64,000 bases of DNA from Deltaproteobacteria bacterium (GTDB lineage Bacteria; Desulfobacterota; Binatia; HRBIN30; JACQVA1): positions 310,001 through 374,000 of the forward strand of contig JACOST010000014.1 of the NCBI GenBank assembly GCA_016178705.1. The letters run 5' to 3'. The stretch's first letter is position 1. Each line of letters starts with the position of its first letter. This document shows positions 61,126 to 64,000 of this stretch, piece after piece. The notes beneath the pieces were generated by a model. The model saw nothing but the letters and a program-made list of their open reading frames with translations. It was not told the DNA's origin and made no database searches. The position numbers and the translations under genes were made by a program.

Positions 61126-61179
61126 GTGATCGTCTGCCTCACCCCGGTCAAGCGACCGCGGCGAGATCTGCTGGTGCGA

Positions 61180-62376
61180 TTACGCCGTCCGCCGACGGAG
61201 CGTGACAAACGCCACTGCCGCCAGCAGCAAACTCATACCGATCAAGCCCCACGTCGAAGCCACCGGGGCGGCGCCCGCCGCGAATGCCGGGCCACCCTGA
61301 TCGATGATCATACCGTCGCCAGTGGTCGGGCCCACGTCGTCGCCGAGCTTGCCGTCACGCAAGACGAACATCACCGAGGCTAGCGCCGTGCCGTCAACGG
61401 TGGTGGTTCCGAACATCGCGCTCGGCAGTGAGTAGAAGTGGTTCGTACCCGCCGCGCCGGTATAGGGCGGCTCCTGACCGAACTTGCGATACGTCGGCGT
61501 CGTCAACGGACCCGGATGCGAGTGGTAGATAATCGTAATCTTGATCGGGCCAACACACGGAGCCGGCAGCGTGAACCCGAGCAGACCAAACGGATAGTCA
61601 TTCATCAGGTCAGTGCCGAGATCCGTCTCCAGGAACGCTGCCACCAGGGTATTGTGACAGCCGTTGGTCACCGTGCCATCGCCGGTCACCAAGGTCAGAT
61701 AGCCGCGCCCCGTTGCCGATGGGAGCGAAGTGACCGCCGGCTGCTGCCGATCGGGGATGCCGTCGTCGTTGCCGTCGTTGTCGGCGTTCACACCATCTTC
61801 AGTGGGCGGGTCGATCCCGTCACCGTCGTCACAGAGAGTGCCAGGGGTCGGGCAGGTGAAGCCCTCTTCGATCGCGGTGCAATCCGCCGTGCAGCCGTCG
61901 CCACTGACGTTGTTGCCGTCATCGCAGGCTTCGCCCGGATCGAGGTCGCCGTCGCCACAGATGGTCAGCACGGCCGTGTCGGTACGCGTGAACGTTGAGG
62001 ACCCGCAGGAACTATTGTTAGCGGTCACTACCACGGTGTTGGTAATGTCGGTGTTAGCTCCCATGTCGGTCATCGTAAATGTATGCGCCGAGCCGGCCGG
62101 CAGGCCGTTCAGCGGCACGCCCCCGATAGCGCCGAGCTGATCGTCCTGAATTGCTGTCACGGTGATCGGGCACGAGTCGTTGTTGGTGACGGTGTAGCAG
62201 TATGTCACGTCGGTTCCGGAAATCACGTTGAGGGGGTTGGAGGATGGGCCGCAGGTGCCATTCGTACTGATCGTCTTACTGACCTGAATCCCGGAAATGG
62301 CTGAGGCTCCACCGGAGGGCAGGATCACTGCCACTGCTAGAGCCAACCCACATACCATGCCTGTTGTGCGACGCAT
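61180..62376 (-). CDS. Surface protein with Myxo-type Cys repeat and IPTL-CTERM-like sorting signal
   Basis: 398 residues from ATG 62376, with GAGGGAGG upstream; an ATG seven codons earlier lacks such a site. After a signal peptide (VCGLALAVAVILPSGGASA) come a conserved-repeat (DUF11-like) beta domain (VTYCYTVTNNDSCPITVTAI) and one DUF4215/Myxococcus cysteine repeat (CGDGDLDPGEACDDGNNVSG). A second beta domain follows, with YLTLVTGDGTVTN. The C-terminal tail APVASTWGLIGMSLLLAAVAFVTLRRR matches the IPTL-CTERM pattern (P-x-x-x-x-W-G-x-I, membrane span, Arg cluster), so it is probably processed by an exosortase-like enzyme, none of which is seen here. The neighbouring polysaccharide genes fit that idea. 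Confidence 0.8.
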   Translation of the reverse strand: MRRTTGMVCGLALAVAVILPSGGASAISGIQVSKTISTNGTCGPSSNPLNVISGTDVTYCYTVTNNDSCPITVTAIQDDQLGAIGGVPLNGLPAGSAHTFTMTDMGANTDITNTVVVTANNSSCGSSTFTRTDTAVLTICGDGDLDPGEACDDGNNVSGDGCTADCTAIEEGFTCPTPGTLCDDGDGIDPPTEDGVNADNDGNDDGIPDRQQPAVTSLPSATGRGYLTLVTGDGTVTNGCHNTLVAAFLETDLGTDLMNDYPFGLLGFTLPAPCVGPIKITIIYHSHPGPLTTPTYRKFGQEPPYTGAAGTNHFYSLPSAMFGTTTVDGTALASVMFVLRDGKLGDDVGPTTGDGMIIDQGGPAFAAGAAPVASTWGLIGMSLLLAAVAFVTLRRRTA

Positions 62377-62438
62377 CACAACCTCCCTCTCGGCCAAAAC
62401 GTGCGGCCACCGCGGGTGCTACCGATTCCCGGCGACAG

Positions 62439-62468
62439 TAAGTACCAGAATCGCCCGGCCCATGTCAA
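62439..62468 (-). promoter_or_regulatory. Possible promoter of the IPTL-CTERM-like gene
   Basis: A perfect TTGACA (62468-62463) lies on the minus strand. The best -10 candidate 18 bases further is TACTTA (62444-62439), a weak match. The leader to ATG 62376 would be about 55 bases. Confidence 0.3.
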
Positions 62469-62534
62469 AGGCAAAAATTCTCGCCCCGCCACCCTGTACG
62501 GCGCGCCCCTCAGTATCCTATAACGCCCCCTTCA

Positions 62535-63599
62535 ATGGGCGACGGGGGGATAGCGGTTGATCCGGTTGATCTCGGCGATCTTTTGACCGCCGGGGGCTTG
62601 GCGATACTAGTGACATTGTTCACCACGCCGGCTCTCGTGTGGGCCGCCCGTCGATTCAACTTGCTTGATCGTCCGGCGGGTTACAAAGCGCACGGCGTCG
62701 CGACTCCGATGCTTGGCGGTCTGGCGGTCGCGGCGGGAACCGGAGTCGGCGTTGCGTGGGTGCTGGGGGATGGCGGCACCGCCCATGTTCCGGGGTTGTC
62801 GGCGCTGGCGGTGGGCGCGCTCATTGTTCTGCTGGCCGGGTTGCTCGATGACCTGCGTGGGCTCACTCCTCGGCACAAGTTCCTCTGGCAAGGCGCAGCC
62901 GCCGGTGCAGCAGGCGTCGCCCTCGCACTGCTCGGTGTTCGACTCGATCTGTTTCTACACTGGCCACCACTTCCGGTGATCGTGCTGACCGCGTTGTGGG
63001 TGGTGGGGATCACCAACGCGCTCAACTTTCTCGACAACATGAACGGGTTGTGCGTCGGGCTCGGCGCGATTGCCGCGGCCGCGTTGGCCGCCATCAATTT
63101 GCGCTCGGGCGAACACACGGTCGCGGTCGTGGCCGCGGCGCTCGCTGGCGCCTGTCTCGGCTTTCTGCCGTTCAATTGGCCGCGCGCCCGCATTTTTCTT
63201 GGCGACACCGGATCGATGTTGATCGGCTTCCTGCTGTCGGCGCTGTCGGTGATGGGCGTGTACACGCGCGGCGCTCATGTCCCGTTACTGGCGGTGTTCA
63301 CGCCGCTGTTCGTGCTCGGCGTGGCGGTGTTGGATCTGGGGCTGGTCGTGCTGATCCGCCTGCGCGTCGGACACCCGCCGTGGGTTGGCGATCGACGGCA
63401 CATCAGCCATCGACTGGTGCGGCGCGGCATGCATCCGGCGGCGGCGGTCGCCACGTTGTGGGCGGCGGCGGCAGCGTGCGGCCTCGCGGCATTGTTGCTT
63501 CCGACCGTTGGGCCAGACGAAGCACCGATCCTCTTGGCGCTGCTGGTGTGTGCGCTGGGCGCCCTCGCCGCGGCCGCGGGGAGCAAGGGCTTACCGTGA
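62535..63599 (+). CDS. Undecaprenyl-phosphate sugar-phosphate transferase (WecA/MraY superfamily)
   Basis: 354 residues from ATG 62535, with about eleven membrane spans. Motifs of the polyprenyl-phosphate HexNAc-1-phosphate transferases are present: RRFNLLDRPAGYKAHGVATP near the start, LLDDLRGLTPRHKF, ITNALNFLDNMNGLCVGL (the Mg2+/substrate motif NxxNxxDGx variant), FNWPRARIFLGDTGSMLIGF and VGDRRHISHRLVRRG. It moves a sugar phosphate from a UDP-sugar onto undecaprenyl phosphate, the first step of a surface polysaccharide. It overlaps the convergent glycosyltransferase gene by nine bases. Confidence 0.9.
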   Translation: MGDGGIAVDPVDLGDLLTAGGLAILVTLFTTPALVWAARRFNLLDRPAGYKAHGVATPMLGGLAVAAGTGVGVAWVLGDGGTAHVPGLSALAVGALIVLLAGLLDDLRGLTPRHKFLWQGAAAGAAGVALALLGVRLDLFLHWPPLPVIVLTALWVVGITNALNFLDNMNGLCVGLGAIAAAALAAINLRSGEHTVAVVAAALAGACLGFLPFNWPRARIFLGDTGSMLIGFLLSALSVMGVYTRGAHVPLLAVFTPLFVLGVAVLDLGLVVLIRLRVGHPPWVGDRRHISHRLVRRGMHPAAAVATLWAAAAACGLAALLLPTVGPDEAPILLALLVCALGALAAAAGSKGLP

Positions 63600-64000
63600 A
63601 GCGTTCGGGCCGGTGAGCGCGCGGCGATACACCTCGAGGGTGGCGGCCGCCGTGCTGCGCCACGAGTATTGCGCCGCCCGCGCCAATCCACGCCGGCGCA
63701 TCTCGACACGCCGATCCGGATCGCGCAGCAGCGCGTCGAGCGCATCCGCCATCGCATCCGAATCGTCGGCCGCGAAGGTCAGCGCCGCCTGATCCGCCAG
63801 TTCGGAGAGACTGCTCGCGTCGGAACAGGCGACCGGCACGCCACAGGCCATTGCCTCGATGACCGGCAGACCAAATCCTTCATCCAACGACGGGAAGACG
63901 AATAGCATCGCGCCGCTGTACAACGCCGCGAGATTCGCTTCGTCCACCGGACCAATGAAGCGAACCGCGTCGCCCAACCCCAGCGCCGCGGCGCGCCGCT
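63591..64000 (-). CDS. Family 4 glycosyltransferase (C-terminal part; 5' end outside window)
   Basis: About 136 residues of the C-terminal nucleotide-sugar domain are visible, running off the right edge. AVRFIGPVDEANLAALYSGA and FVFPSLDEGFGLPVIEAMAC contain the E-x7-E motif of GT4 retaining enzymes, followed by GVPVACSDASSLSELADQAA and a C-terminal helix. It would add a sugar during polysaccharide assembly, fitting the WecA-like gene beside it. Confidence 0.9.
   Translation of the reverse strand, partial: RRAAALGLGDAVRFIGPVDEANLAALYSGAMLFVFPSLDEGFGLPVIEAMACGVPVACSDASSLSELADQAALTFAADDSDAMADALDALLRDPDRRVEMRRRGLARAAQYSWRSTAAATLEVYRRALTGPNASR

Overview
The window is a high-GC (about 64 percent by eye), densely coded stretch of bacterial chromosome. 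No rRNA, tRNA, phage, transposase or CRISPR was seen. The gene set points to an uncultivated, aerobic or microaerobic, Gram-negative, deltaproteobacterium-like lineage. The signs are a TonB receptor, outer-membrane barrels, lipoproteins, c-type cytochromes, a P450, family III CoA-transferases, Thr/Pro-rich linkers and repeated GDCDxxGxVTVDEL calcium-binding modules. I associate that module style with genomes labelled Binatota/Desulfobacterota, but this is an inference from memory, not a search result.

Layout. 0-9 kb: a truncated DJ-1/PfpI gene, a methyltransferase and a secreted PPC-domain protein. Next come an unusual sigma factor and a membrane anti-sigma factor, divergent from a caspase-like/TolB-like protein gene that overlaps an outer-membrane barrel gene, then a secreted dockerin-like protein. 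9-21 kb: a four-gene minus-strand redox/propeller locus. It holds a MauG-type di-heme peroxidase lipoprotein, two FG-GAP propeller proteins with C-terminal dockerin-type repeats (both junctions overlap by a few bases), and a 1861-residue lipoprotein. That lipoprotein combines three NHL propeller regions, a cytochrome P460-like domain, a fourth propeller and a c-type cytochrome domain. This locus is the best candidate for an undescribed system.

21-37 kb: MmgE/PrpD, a matrixin-like protease with its small partner, two MFS transporters, an acyl-CoA transferase, a DUF4091 protein, a P450, a lipoprotein, a sugar dehydrogenase fused to cytochrome c, and a TonB receptor. 37-44 kb: a fused double CaiB-type CoA-transferase, then a cassette (VOC pseudogene, DUF899, a 49-residue membrane protein, SRPBCC, ArsR with a clear promoter-operator). 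The cassette is bounded on its far side by a decayed second copy of the CoA-transferase 3' end. 44-53 kb: an amidase, GNAT, PlsB divergent from a HAD-PlsC fusion, a HigBA-type toxin-antitoxin pair, an MBL hydrolase with YceH, and an RRM protein. 53-64 kb: a YVTN propeller, a hydroxyacid dehydrogenase, RecQ, an O-antigen ligase/TPR protein, an IPTL-CTERM-like surface protein, and two polysaccharide-synthesis genes, the last cut by the window end.

Small palindromic repeats separate many genes. Three copies of a GTCATTCCGG...CCGG(T/C)ATGACG repeat all lie between divergent genes. A second set of hairpin repeats lies almost entirely between convergent genes, where they probably act as terminators. 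One perfect 20-bp palindrome of that style is inside plsB.
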